Of a stretch of DNA of 64,000 bases, positions 11,104-22,670 are shown piece by piece; the first letter of the stretch is position 1, and every line of letters begins with the position of its first letter. Location of the stretch: contig CM043702.1 of the NCBI GenBank assembly GCA_023935145.1, positions 74,890,820 to 74,954,819 on the forward strand. The letters are read 5' to 3'. The stretch is from Bretschneidera sinensis. Its lineage: Eukaryota; Streptophyta; Magnoliopsida; Brassicales; Akaniaceae. Made by a program: the position numbers and the translations under genes. The notes below the pieces were generated by a model. The model saw nothing but the letters and a program-made list of their open reading frames with translations, made no database searches and was not told the origin of the DNA.

Positions 11104-13902
11104 CTTCATCACTTAGTTGTCTTTAATAATAACTTAACTAATTTGTCCTTGAACTTTACTTGCACATCCTAAATATTTTCTTCTACCTAAACTTTTACCT
11201 TGATGTTAGTCATACTTCAAAATTTTCATTCTCTTATAATCTTTTTGTTCTTTTACATAACCCCATGCATCAAATCTTCTACTAAAAAAATTATAACTTA
11301 TGTAAAATAATCATTCCTTTTGCTTAGGAGGCTCTCTACCTCAAGAGTTTCTAAGGATAGTCATTAGTCCTTGCATCAACTAATTCTCACATTTACTTTC
11401 TAAACAGATAATTTCCCAAAATTTTAACTTCTTACTCATTCGTACACACAACATCTCAAATCATACTTAAAATTTTATCTTAAAACTTGTGCCTTCATCT
11501 CTCCTCTAACTCATCCTTTTATAATTTATTTTTTCTTGTTATAGCTGTTCTATCCTTAATATCTTCAATACCTTCACATTTTTCAAAATTATACTTCATA
11601 GAAAGTTCCACCTTAATTAATGATTAGATGCAAGTCCATAATTTCTCGAATTCAAACCAACACGTTCTCAACCTCTTGGTTTGCTATCATTTTCATATTT
11701 TTTTCAAGTTAGTCTATCTCCCTCTAACTTTAGCAACATAATCCAATACAAGCACCCAATAATTTTCTTCATCATTCTCAAGTTCCAATGTCTCCTTCAT
11801 CTTTGCAATAACTTAGTTGTAGTACAGATTTCCTCATTTCTTACTTGATCTCTTATCGTCTAGCTTACCGAAATATAATATCTTTGTCTCTTTATTTCAC
11901 CTCTATCTTTCCAATAAGCTTTATACGCTCGAATTTCTTTCTTGACTTAACTATACTTTCAAAAATAATATTTAATGTTCACATCACAAAGTCTTATTCA
12001 AACCTTAAGAACGCACCCCTTAATTCGGTCATAAATGATACCTTCGTTCATAAACTTAGTAAGAGTATACTTTCAAATCCTTAACATTTTCCAATAATTT
12101 CTTGATTAGTTCAAGATCTCTCTTTCATGTTTTATTAAGCTTCCTCATAGTTCACAATGTTTAGAAATCTCTAATCTTTCCAGCTATCTCATTTAATGGA
12201 CATTTAATCTAACACTATCCTTTCCTTGGGTGCTTCGAACTTTAATGGCTTCCGACTCCTCTCTCGGAATCCTTTTTCTTTCTTCCATTTTCTTTGTCCA
12301 ACTATCTCTTGGCCTTATGTACCATATCTATCTCTCTTCTATGATGACTATTCTATTATTCTTATATCTTACCAACCTCTTGATATTCTGTATAACATTT
12401 CCAATATACATCCAATTAGGTAACAATTTATTTCTCTAAGAATACATAACATACATTCGCAAATCACTAATCTTTTTAATATTAATAACAATCATTTCTA
12501 ATGCTCCAACCATATCTTCAATAAGTCATCCATCATTCTTTAGATTTCTAAGTGCTTCAAAAATCTGAATTCATCATCACATATCTCTCATCATATTCAG
12601 AACAATATTCCTCAATTTGCATTTTCAAGTTAAGTAAAACTTTCAAGTTCACAATAACTAGCATTAACCATTTAATCGTTTCTCCCATAATCAAAAATCA
12701 ATGATTTCTAGATTTGATAATAGATCCATCATCTTCTTATATCAAACTTCATTTAAATTCAAGCTTTACTACACTTTTTTCCCTTTACAATTTCTGGTAT
12801 AACAGTTTCCACCTTCCTGATTGCTTCCTTTACTATCTTCCTTAAAGTTTCCATTTACCTCAAAACTTTACTTATGATTTACTTAACACAATCTATGCTT
12901 CATTCAAATTGTTTCTCTTGTTTTACTTCAATAACTTCCTACTATACCTGATTCCTTGTACTCAACACTTATCCGACTATTTACACTTACTCTTTATACT
13001 CATTGCTCCATCTATGCCCTTACCAATACTTTAATTATCCTTTTTAAGTCTCGCACAACTTCTATGAATTGGTACTACTTCCCGACTCTTGATTTCCCAT
13101 ATTTTTCCAATTGCTAACATAGTTCGAACTTTCAAGGCACTTCAATCTGGCATTCAAACAACTGCCTTCTTTCTATGCTCAACGTTCAAGCATACCCACA
13201 TACAAACCCACTAATCAAAACTTTATCTATTTCAAATTTACAATCTTCACAATTTCTACAATAGCTATTTGTTAAGTCAACATTACGTAGTATCCACACA
13301 ATCATCATTTACAAGCTCCTTAGCACATTCAACAAGAAAATAAATCATCAATAAAACATGTTTATATAACTCAATTTAGTTTCAGTAGCTTAACATAACT
13401 CATTTCAACTTACAACTTTTGAAAAAAAAAAATCATCTTGACATTATCTTTAAATCTTCTAACTAGAAATTCGTTAATAATTGTAAATTCTCACCAAAAT
13501 CAAAGCAAAATTTTTCGAGCAATAATTGCTTCACTTAAGCGAAAACCTTCTCTTACTCTTTTCACCTATCAACATCTTCCCGACAATCAAATCGTCTCAT
13601 AACATCTTTACAACCATTTGAATGTCAAAACAATCAAAGTATTTAAAATCTATATTCTCATCAAGACAATCATCCATAAGGTTTCATAAAGCACAACAAG
13701 TCATTCCAACAATACAAAGTTAACACAACATCCAAACATAAGTCGACTCAACTTTTGTCTCAAGATATTTTACCTCCACTTAAACCATTACTGGTTATCC
13801 TTCCTAAACGGAATCCTCTCTAACTCTACACAACCAAGCTTTTATCAGTACCCCATGCACCACACATCACGTAACTAAAGTCTACAAAACCCTAAACCTA
13901 AA
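11104..13902 (-). other. Non-coding interior of a minus-strand Ty3-like element
   Basis: About 2.8 kb of pyrimidine-rich plus strand lies between the preceding LTR and a minus-strand PBS, so it is the leader-side interior of a minus-strand LTR element. I find no gag or pol motif in any frame; short ORFs near 11845-12440 are low-complexity. It could be a decayed gag leader, or a non-autonomous element with a non-coding core (LARD-like). The left edge is simply cut at 11103. Confidence 0.55.
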
Positions 13903-13914
13903 GCTTTGATACCA
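13903..13914 (-). promoter_or_regulatory. Primer-binding site, tRNA-Met type, one mismatch
   Basis: Reverse complement reads TGGTATCAAAGC, one base from TGGTATCAGAGC, four bases from the end of the minus-strand LTR. It fixes the element's orientation. Confidence 0.82.
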
Positions 13915-13918
13915 AAAA

Positions 13919-15305
13919 TGTAATGACCCATCCCGAGTGGACCCTACTCGAAATGGCTCTATTACCTTTCAACACTGAGCACCTTCACTTAAGATGAAAA
14001 CATATAACTCAAACAAAAATCCTTTCAAACAATTACAATTTTATGTAAGCATAAAATTCTCAATACAAAAAAAACTTTTAATTAAAAATTACTAACTTTT
14101 AAGATTTTACAAGAGACAAAAAAAAAAAAAACTTTCTCAAACACTTCTAACTTATACACTTTTACAAATACTAAAATTGAAACAAAACTTAAACTCCAAA
14201 AGAGACTCAAATAATGAGGATATTGTGGACGATGACCTTACTAAGGTATTCCATCAATTTTGACCACAACTCTTCTGGTGATTTGCTGAAATGTTAGTAC
14301 AAATGAAGGGATGAGCTAAAAATATTAGTGAGTAAACAACTTACTAAAAGAAGTTGTTTTAGAAGAATATTTCTATTATTATTTTTCACATAAGATAACA
14401 CTCATTTAAGTCATTACATAAAACATAATCTTACCGGATAATATGTATCATTGGCTCAAATTATTTATTTATAACGTTCATATCAATATATATAATTTAT
14501 AACCTCATAAACAATTATCATTCACACGTTTTTCACAAATAAATCACATTGAATGCATTTTATAGGCCAATAAATCAAGTATACCCCTCATGGGCCAAAG
14601 ACAAAATATTACCCTCATCGGTCAAACACAATTTATGACTTTCATGGGTCAAATACAAATTATATGTATTTTGGAAGACTTTAATAGATTTCATTTTTAG
14701 TTTGATAGTAATTCCCTTTTTAATTCAATACAAATCACATTTCCTCATTAAAAAAAAATCACCTATCAATTCTTCAATAACCAAACATATTATTTAATAT
14801 ATTAGATATGATGCAATGCAAGTTTGCTTCTTTAATTACTTTAAGGCCCTTTCCCTTTCATTTGACTAATCACAAACTGCAGGAACGTTTCCCATCATGA
14901 ATAATTCGGATCACCTCCCTACCCCTTATTAGGCGGGGTCCTTCCTTCTTAATAACTAGGATCCCCTCCCTACCCCTTACTGGGCAAGGTCCCAATATTT
15001 CATGAATATTATGTTCATTTCAGACCATCAAGATATAAACAAGAAATCATAAAATGTCCAATATATTCAGAACATTATAATTTCTCAAGTATAAGTTTAA
15101 TAAATCATTCACTTCACAACATCTTTCAAACGTATAGATTCCAACATACAAGTCTTATTTATATTAATTTCTTATTCTTTCAATCTTTTGTCTATAATGT
15201 ATACAGATACTTAAATACTTACATTTGTATATATTCTAAGATTTTAATTTCATTTATTAGTTCCTCACGCTTACTAGGAATAAGGCGAAAGTCACTTTTT
15301 ATACC
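13919..15305 (-). repeat. Minus-strand Ty3 LTR, part 1 (3' portion)
   Basis: On the minus strand it ends ...GGGATGGGTCATTACA, the same terminus as the plus-strand Tekay-like LTRs. It is interrupted at 15305 by a nested Athila-like element and resumes at 20613. Two internal tandem repeats are visible: about 37-bp units (14560-14660, three variants of cctcatgggccaaa) and about 55-bp units (14905-14995, two copies of cctccctaccccttactggg-like sequence). Confidence 0.8.
15301..15305. repeat. Target-site duplication, left (ATACC)
   Basis: ATACC immediately precedes the LTR start TGATAGATGC and is repeated at 20608-20612 after the right LTR. Confidence 0.93.
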
Positions 15306-15493
15306 TGATAGATGCTTAAATATACATATTTAAGCCCCCTTATTTACACTTGTTAAATCCTTTATTACGTTAATTTGGTATCTTTTACTCCATTTGTGTG
15401 TTTTACATGTTTTTATAGGGACTTCAAGAAAAAGAAGCAGTTTTGGCACTTTAAGGAAGAAATCTAGAAGCCTTGGAGCACTTTCTGGACAAA

Positions 15494-15606
15494 GTGCGAT
15501 CAAGCGCACATGCAATGCGATCGAGCGCACATGCGATCATGCGCACACTTGTAGGATCGAGCGCACATTGCGATCGAGTGCAAGGACACATGCGATCGAG
15601 CGCACA
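15494..15606. repeat. GCGATCGAGCGC palindromic array (6 units)
   Basis: Six near-palindromic 12-mers of the type GCGATCGAGCGC, irregularly spaced by about 4-14 bp. The partner LTR has five at 19456-19558. Related arrays lie in the interior (16857-16935) and in the other Athila-like LTRs of the window. Confidence 0.93.
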
Positions 15607-15736
15607 CATACGGGCGTGAACAGTAAACTGCAGAACCTTATTTTGGAAAGTACAAGATTTTCGTTTTAGAAAGGTTTAGGATTGTCGTTTTAGGAAAGTT
15701 TAGGACTCATGAGCCTCTTAGGACTTCTCAAAGACC

Positions 15737-15744
15737 TATAAATA
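15737..15744 (+). promoter_or_regulatory. TATA-like box of the Athila-like LTR
   Basis: TATAAATA about 130 bp downstream of the palindromic array, with the same arrangement in the 3' LTR (19679-19686). The position suits a U3 promoter; the start site is not shown. Confidence 0.6.
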
Positions 15745-16170
15745 CACTTGTAAATCACACACAAAAGGCATCACCTCTTGGGGGGATCACTTCTTAGATC
15801 CATTCTTTTATCTTTTGCTTTAGCTTGGAGAAGGAGACCGTGGAGCGGAATTGACGACTCTTCTCTTGGGTTTCTTCTTTCCTTTTTATTTTATTATGTG
15901 TAATTAAATTCTTAGTAGGGCTTGGTTGAAGCCCTAATTATGTTTACTCAATAAATTTAGTATTGGCGTCTTGCGATATTTATGTTGTGTTGCTTAAACT
16001 TGATTAATACCTGCTTTTATTTAAATTCCTCATATGTATATGTCTGATCAATATGTGCATGTGGTATGGACTTGTTAGTTAGATCAATTTGGATGAACGA
16101 GTCCTGGGTCTAACATTAGTAACAAGGGATATCTTATCCGGATACCCGAGTTAATCAACATGGGAAACCG

Positions 16171-16352
16171 GGAGTAGATACCATGCCCTAGGTCTCATGT
16201 GGTTGTTGATTTCCATAGTACCTATGTTTTCTTAAGGAACAACTCAAGCAGATACCATGCTGAATCCCTTAAGGAAGAAAAGAGTTAGAGTAGATACCAT
16301 GCCTAACTCGTTGCTTAGGGAAATCAATAGCTTAAGGAGTAGATACCATGCC
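16171..16352 (+). repeat. Four repeats of the agtagataccatgcc type in the LTR
   Basis: The units read agtagataccatgccctag, agcagataccatgctgaat, agtagataccatgcctaac and agtagataccatgccctta, spaced 40-80 bp. They recur in the 3' LTR (20113-20295). They lie downstream of the TATA box, so probably in transcribed R/U5. Confidence 0.85.
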
Positions 16353-16671
16353 CTTAGGTTGGCAACCAGTAGGTATACATGGCATGAATAAAGCATTGGC
16401 ATACTGTTATATTGTGGTAGCATAATTAGTGGTGGATATCAAGTCCCTACGCCTTTATCCTTAGTATTTTGTCTTTATTATTTCTCAACACTTTTATTAT
16501 TTCTATCTTTTTATATTGCGAATATAATTCTAAATTGAACTTTACTAATCCCTGTGGAGATGATCTTGCATTCGCACACTATACTACACTGTTGACCTTG
16601 TGCACTTGCAAGTAAAACAAAGTACGATTATTCACCTATTTATTTAGGTATATCTTCGCACAACAAGTTTT

Positions 16672-16689
16672 TGGCGCCGTTGCCGGGGA
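16672..16689 (+). promoter_or_regulatory. Primer-binding site, tRNA-Asp type
   Basis: TGGCGCCGTTGCCGGGGA lies six bases past the LTR. This PBS is characteristic of the plant Athila and Tat branches. Confidence 0.92.
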
Positions 16690-16856
16690 TTGTGCTAAAT
16701 TTCTTTTTGGAATTATTTTTGTTAGTTTTTTTATTATCATTTTAATTTATTCTATTTGATTCTGTTCTGTTTTATTTTTTTATTTTTATCAAAAATCAGA
16801 TTTATTCCTTCTTTTTCTGTTTTTGTTTAGGTGTGCAGAGGAGTTTCTGTCCTCAT

Positions 16857-16935
16857 TGCGATCGAGCGCACTACTTGGTGCGATCGATCGCAAGCCCAGT
16901 GCGATCGAGCGCAGTTCAGGGTGCGCTCGAGCGCA
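16857..16935. repeat. Palindromic array in the element interior (4 units)
   Basis: Four units (GCGATCGAGCGC, GCGATCGATCGC, GCGATCGAGCGC, GCGCTCGAGCGC) lie between the PBS and the gag remnant, outside the LTR. About 160 bp separates the PBS from the array. Confidence 0.9.
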
Positions 16936-17020
16936 AAAGGTCCAGAGAGTACCCAAGCAGCAGTACTAAAACTGCTACACTGAAGCTTTTCAACTAATTC
17001 ATTCAAAGGGAGAAGCACCA

Positions 17021-17863
17021 ATGACAGAAGCTCAATATACTTGTCTAGATGCTATGGAGAGGAAGCTAGATATGCTCATATATGCCATGACTAGTCAAAA
17101 CATATCACCTAGTCTGCAAGGCAAACCACTCCAGGTATGTGCTATATGTTCTCGTTTTGATCACACTACTAACACTTGCCCTTTGTATTCATATGCAGAT
17201 CAAGAGCAAGCAAATTATGAGGGACCGCACAATGCATATACAAATACCTACAATCCTGGATGGAAGCACCACCCCAACCTATCATGGAGCAATAATCACA
17301 ATGCTTTGAATATTCAAGGACAGCAATGACGCTTCCAACCAGCAGCCCAACCAGTGCCGGAATCAGAAAATAGTAACCTAGAGAGTCTTATGAGGTAACT
17401 GATGACTTCACAAGAACAGTTCATGATTGAGCAACGACAAATCAATACCAAGCATGAGCAAGCTATTCATATATTGGAAGTACAAATGGGGGAATTGGCT
17501 AAGGAGCTAAGTGAACAAAAGCAAGGTGTTGTTAAACAAGTCTTTCATGACCATCATATTGATCCCTTGGAGACCACCTTCACCCATTATTTCAAAGGAT
17601 CAGATATTGAGCCAAAATCAGAAGATGTTACTAAAGACCTCATTGAAACTATGCACCTTCTAGAGGCCTTTCCAAAGCATCCAAGTAAGTACACCGATCC
17701 ATTTGATGATCATGTGCCTACTAATATTATTTTCCCTTCTATTGTACAGGCACCTAACTTGGAATTCAAGCAGTTGTCAGAGCACTTACCATATGCTTAT
17801 ATGGGAGAGAATACGACATTTCCTATGCTAGCTGCTGCCATTCGTAGTTTTGGGGAAAAATAA
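17021..17863 (+). pseudogene. Athila-like gag C-terminus joined to pre-RT linker (deletion fusion)
   Basis: The first piece (17021-17326) has a CCHC knuckle CAICSRFDHTTNTC and the Athila motif TYNPGWKHHPNLSW, then a TGA. A stop at about 17397 precedes a 153-codon stretch (17402-17863) starting MTSQEQFMIEQRQ, with coiled-coil-like heptads and QMGELAKEL. It then jumps to the linker that normally precedes RT (LEFKQLSEHLPYAYMGE). The protease is absent, RT and everything after is deleted, and the gag N-terminus is also gone. It is a remnant, not a working protein. Confidence 0.85.
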
Positions 17864-19250
17864 GGCTTGGTCCGGCTGAAGACGTTAAACTTAGAGCTCA
17901 TGGGAGGCACCCCACAGCTTATCCTTTTATTTTTATTATTTTACGTATTTATTGTTATTTATTTATTTTAATTACTTCTTGTTTTCCCGTATTACGTTAG
18001 TTTTTCTTTTTTAGGGACAATGTGTGCATCCGTTCAAGTTTGGGGGTACGCTATGAGCCATGCCGACCTAGCTAGTTCTCCATCTCCCAGGTCAGCTCTT
18101 TCCTTGTTATTCACACATTGGGGACAATGTGTAATTTAAGTTTGGGGGTATGGGAGACACATTCACACACTACACTATGTCCTACATTTTTAGTTCTGTT
18201 GTTATTTTCATAGATAAATGCATGTTCATTCTGTCCAATAAACTTTTTTTTTTTTGTGATCTAAACAAAATGTTATGATTCGACTTCATCAGTGAGCTTA
18301 ACACTTTGAACATATAGGCTAATAAACAAGTTTTGAACCTAGATCACTGCCCTTTTGGCATTTAAGAATTCACAAGTTTAACTTGAACTATCACGAGCAC
18401 ATTAACACATAGCTGTGTGGGGTATGACATGATATTTGGATTGGTATGTTTCTTTTGCTTGACTGTGAACTAGATGACCTATTAGATTCACATTTTGGCA
18501 TATAAAAATAGAAAAGATTGATTCGTGCTCAAAAAGAAAAAATGCTCCTAATGATCAATAAAAACAAATCTTCCGCTGAGTAACTGACCCTCTTGCCTCA
18601 GTAAGCATTGAGTGTCACGTCAAAATGTGGAAAATTCTAAGTGATCATTAAAAAGGAATTTTTCGCTAGTAACTGGCCCTCTTGCCTCAGTAAGCATTGA
18701 GTGTCACGTCAAAAGGTGGAAAATTCTAAATGGTAGCATAAAAATCAGTTAGTTTCGTAGCCTTGTTGACTCGAGCCAGTAAGTCCTTAGGGGTGTCTTT
18801 ACACCTAATGCCCTAAAACCATCTGGTTTGGGAGTCATTGGTCAAACGCTCGTTACACGAGTCATCAAGAAAGCTTAAAGGAACTAACTTGGCAAAAATC
18901 TCGCAAATAAAAGTCTATGCCATATTTGTTGACTCTAATAGGAAGTTTGGTGAATCTTGAGTCATCGAAACACTACACATTTGAATTTCTTGGAAACTCA
19001 ATCTTTTATGTGCTAATCACCACACACCGAAGTCAAACTTGTGATATCATAGAATACCTAGTGAATATGATTTACGTTCAACACTCTTATTCATTGCAGA
19101 TATATGTTTACACTTGTTAAGCTTGCTCATGAATGCGCATCATTGTTTTGTGTAAAATCTAGATTTTTTTATTGACACTATGAACATTGGATTTATCTAT
19201 ATTTCTGTTTTAGTTTTTAATTTAGTATTGCTAAGGGACTAGCAATATGT
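17864..19250 (+). other. Athila 3' region with polypurine-like tracts and a duplicated block
   Basis: No env-like ORF is seen. Two accessory tracts of the agtttgggggta type follow gacaatgtg sequences (18015-18050 and 18120-18150). A roughly 90-bp block containing cttgcctcagtaagcattga is present twice in tandem (about 18575-18735). The same architecture, inverted, occurs in the second Athila-like element at 53215-53960, so it is a conserved family trait. Confidence 0.75.
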
Positions 19251-19263
19251 AAGTTTGGGGGTG
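19251..19263 (+). promoter_or_regulatory. Polypurine tract (Athila-like)
   Basis: aagtttgggggtg abuts the 3' LTR start TGATAGATGC. Confidence 0.88.
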
Positions 19264-20607
19264 TGATAGATGCTTAAATATACATATTTAAGCCCCCTTA
19301 TTTACACTTATTAGATCCTTTATTACGTTAATTTGGTATCTTTTACTCCATTTGTGTGTTTTACATGTTTTTATAGGGACTTGGAGAAAAAAAAAAAAGC
19401 AGTTTTGGCACTTTAAGGAAGAAATCTAGAAGCCCTGGAGCACTTTCTGGACAAAGTGCGATCGAGCGCACATGCAATGCGATCGAGCGCACATGCGATC
19501 ATGCGCACATTGTGATCGAGCGCAAGGACACATGCGATCGAGCGTACACATACGGGCGTGAACAGTAAACTACAGAACCTTATTTTGGAAAGTACAAGAT
19601 TTTCGTTTTAGGAAGGTTTAGGATTGTCGTTTTAGGAAAGTTTAGGACTCATGAGCCTCTTAGGACTTCTCAAAGACCTATAAATACACTTGTAAATCAC
19701 ACACAAAAGGCATCACCTCTTGGGGGGATCACTTCTTAGATCCATTCTTTTATCTTTTTCTTTAGCTTGGAGAAGGAGACCGTGAAGCAGAATTGACGAC
19801 TCTTCTCTCGGGTTTCTTCTTTCCTTTTTATTTTATTATGTGTAATTAAATTCTTAGTAGGGCTTGGTTGAAACCCTAATTATGTTTACTTAATAAATTT
19901 AGGATTGGCGCCTTGCGATATTTATGTTGTGTTGCTTAAACTTGATTAATACCTGCTTTTATTTAAATTCCTCATATGTATATGTCTGATCAATATGTGC
20001 ATGTGGTATGGACTTGTTAGTTAGATCAATTTGGATGACCGAGTCCTGGGTCTAACATTAGTAACAAGGGATATCTTATCCGGATACCCGAGTTAATCAA
20101 CATCGGAAACCGGGAGTAGATACCATGCCCTAGGTCTCATGTGGTTGTCGATTTCCATAGTACTTATGTTTTCTTAAGGAACAACTCAAGCAGATACCAT
20201 GCTAAATCCCTTAAGGAAGAAAAGAGTTAGAGTAGATACCATGCCTAACTCGTTGCTTAGGGAAATCAATAGCTTAAGGAGTAGATACCATGCCCTTAGG
20301 TTGGCAACCAGTAGGTATACATGGCATGAGTAAAGTATTGGCATACTGTTGTACTGTGGTAGCATAATTAGTGGTGGATATCAAGCCCCTACGCCTTTAT
20401 CTTTAGTATTTTATCTTTATCAAAATCAACTCTTTTATTATTTTTATCTTTTTATTACTGCGAAACTAATTCTAAAGTTAAATTTACCAATCCCTGTGGA
20501 GATGATCTTGCATTCGCACACTATGCTACACTATTGACCTTGTGCACTTGCAAGTAAAACAAAGTACGATTATTCACCTATTTATTTAGGTATATCTTCG
20601 CACAACA
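19264..20607 (+). repeat. 3' LTR of the Athila-like element
   Basis: It has the same ends as the 5' LTR (TGATAGATGC...CGCACAACA) and is nearly identical, but one palindromic unit shorter (array 19456-19558, five units). TATA-like box at 19679-19686. Confidence 0.94.
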
Positions 20608-20612
20608 ATACC
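20608..20612. repeat. Target-site duplication, right (ATACC)
   Basis: Exact repeat of 15301-15305. Confidence 0.93.
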
Positions 20613-21238
20613 TTCAAATCTCAACCTATATATACACATCAATCTCAATATACTACTATTTATAAATTTCATAATCAAAATATATTTTCATAATTTTAAA
20701 TTTTTTTTACTTCTATTACATAAGCTATAGAGCTTACTAAAAGTAAGGTGAACCTTACCATTGCCGTACCAAGCTTCAACCTTGGATTACTTCCTAGCCT
20801 TTAGTGTTTTTCTCTGATCACACCTTAAAATTTGTAAGAATCCTCCTTTCTTTCTTTCCATCTTTCCCTCTTTCTTTTCTCTTCTTTTTCTCCCTTTTTT
20901 TCTTCTCTCTCTCTACACCCTTATAGAGATTTCCAATATAAGGCTGGTCTCTCACTCTCCCACTACAATCAATTTATTTCAAAATTTACCACTAATTGCA
21001 CTTCTTCTTATTTTCACCAGATAACTCTTTAAAAATTTCATTTTCACTTAGTTCTTATGACTATTTCTCAAAAGTTTCTAATAATCAGAAATGACAACTA
21101 TTTTAACTACTCGGTTCTTAGTTTATTTACTTGTCCCCAAGACCCACAAATTAAAGTATACGGATAATAAAAATTAGCTCAAATCTGAACAAGTATACTA
21201 AAAACGTATCGAAGTGGAACTCCATGATTTTTAATATC
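20613..21238 (-). repeat. Minus-strand Ty3 LTR, part 2 (5' portion)
   Basis: It resumes the LTR cut at 15305. Its right part resembles the ends of the LTRs at 25747 and 27047 (gaacaagtatactaaa then a caaagtt-like stretch). The junction with the copia gag fragment lies between about 21225 and 21257 and cannot be fixed by eye. Confidence 0.65.
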
Positions 21239-21345
21239 CTTTTTAAAATATCAGGCTATATATTATTGTTGTTGTGTTCCCTACCACTTTTGTCTAAACA
21301 CTTAGGGAAACCTTTCTGTTTAGTAGAGATGCAATTTCTTTATGA
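21239..21345 (+). pseudogene. Copia gag fragment, copy 1
   Basis: Translation gives the Ty1/copia gag signature LLLLCSLP followed, after a stop, by TLRETFLFSRDAISL, as in Tnt1/Tork-type gags. It aligns with 29186-29210 plus 33492-33546. It is interrupted at about 21346 by another repeat. Confidence 0.72.
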
Positions 21346-22670
21346 AAAAAATTACATTTACCTCCCTAAGTTTTAGTGAAAACCCTCATTACATCCCTAT
21401 GTTTTTTATGTTTACAATTATATCCTTTTGTTTGTCTTTGACAGAACAAAAACTATGAAAAATTAATCATGATAATGAAAAGACAAGACTAGCCCTTTTT
21501 ATAAGGGTCAACCTATTTTTTCGTGAAAAAAGAATTCAAAGACATAACCTAAATATCATTTTAACTCTTTCTCACTTTCAATCCTCACTCTCTTTCACTT
21601 GTGTTATCTATATTCATCTATGGTGAAATCTGGACAAATCAAATATTTGTTAGCAACATTTTGATGATCCAAAGCCAACCATGCGGTTAAGCTGTTGCAA
21701 GTGGATTCAAATCATTGGTGTACCAAACGATACTTAAGCAACAAAGGTTAGGGTTTCTACCAAATTTAACTTTTTTCTTCAAATTTGTTTGTACAGTTAG
21801 TTATCATTGATATTCCATTTCTATTATGGTTTGTAGCATACTTGACAATCCTCAAATTTTTTTGTTAGGGTTTTTCTATTAACATAGGTACAATAAAAAC
21901 ATTTAAAATTTGTTTCTATGGTTTGTTAATGAACACATTCTACTACTTTAACCTACTTATGTTTGTGGTCAACTTGAAAATACCCAAATACTTTGTTAGG
22001 GTTTTTTAATTAATCCATTATACTATTGTTCCACAAGTGGAAATGGTTCCAAAATGTTAGCTTTTGTTTTACATTTGCTACGACAATACACCTTTAGCGG
22101 ATGTCGATGTTGACCTAGATATGAATTCCTTCTTTGATTTGGACGAAGCAATCTTTGCCAATACCAATGTGTACTAAACCTTGGTAAATCAACCATGACA
22201 TAATACCCACACACAATTTCACAACTGACCGAAAAACCAACCATGTTATTTTGAAGAGAGAAATCGTCTCATCGACAAGAAAAGAGATGAACGAAGAAGG
22301 AGATATATGTTATCGTTGTAATTAGTTTAGAAACGAAAGAAAAACTCACTTATGATTGCCAGCTGGGTGTTCAATCTTGCCTTGGAAATGAAAAAGAACA
22401 AATCTTGGATCTTAAGTCCACTACGATGGATTGGTGGATCTTTAAAAATTCGTGAGCTGTTGGAAACCTTGAGAGGTTTCGATCTGCCACCTCCAATAGT
22501 GAACATGAGTTGAGTGCTCGAAAGAATTAAGGTAAGTATAAATGAGTAAGGTTAGTTTTGCTAGTGTGGTAGTTGCAAGGGTAAAAATAGGCTTTTCACT
22601 TTTAAAATCTATGATGGAACAACTTTGGACCAAATCTATAACTGTTGACTAACAAAACATCTAACGAAAG
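21346..22670. mobile_element. Possible terminal-inverted-repeat element inserted in copia gag
   Basis: The left side starts near attacatttacctccctaag and the right side ends near tctaacgaaaggaggtaagtg. The two are imperfect inverted matches around TTACCTCC. Gag-like sequence may resume at about 22670. The left 600 bp recurs at 33547-33995 after the same gag position. I recognise no transposase. Class (Mutator-like MITE or other) and exact ends are uncertain. Confidence 0.4.

Larger units (their letters stand above)
15306..16665 (+). repeat. 5' LTR of the Athila-like element
   Basis: It runs from TGATAGATGC to CGCACAACA. Along it: a palindromic array (15494-15606), TATAAATA (15737-15744), repeats of agtagataccatgcc (16171-16352) and an end block with cttgcaagtaaaacaaag. 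Confidence 0.94.
15306..20607 (+). mobile_element. Athila-like Ty3 retrotransposon, internally deleted (5.3 kb)
   Basis: Near-identical LTRs (15306-16665 and 19264-20607), a tRNA-Asp-type PBS, a polypurine tract aagtttgggggtg and a perfect 5-bp target duplication define a clean insertion into an older LTR. The interior is only 2.6 kb: gag N-terminus, protease, RT, RNase H and integrase are missing. Similar LTRs and the exact duplication suggest a comparatively recent insertion of an already deleted copy, probably mobilised in trans. Confidence 0.94.

Noticed and set aside
11845..12439. Overlapping plus-strand ORFs with hydrophobic runs
   Set aside because: Low-complexity CT-rich sequence in the interior of a minus-strand element; no codon or motif support.
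22023..22244. Minus-strand ORF of 73 codons (MVGFSVSCEIVCGYY...)
   Set aside because: Considered as a MULE-associated or zinc-finger ORF, but no motif could be supported and the second copy of the repeat does not extend to it.
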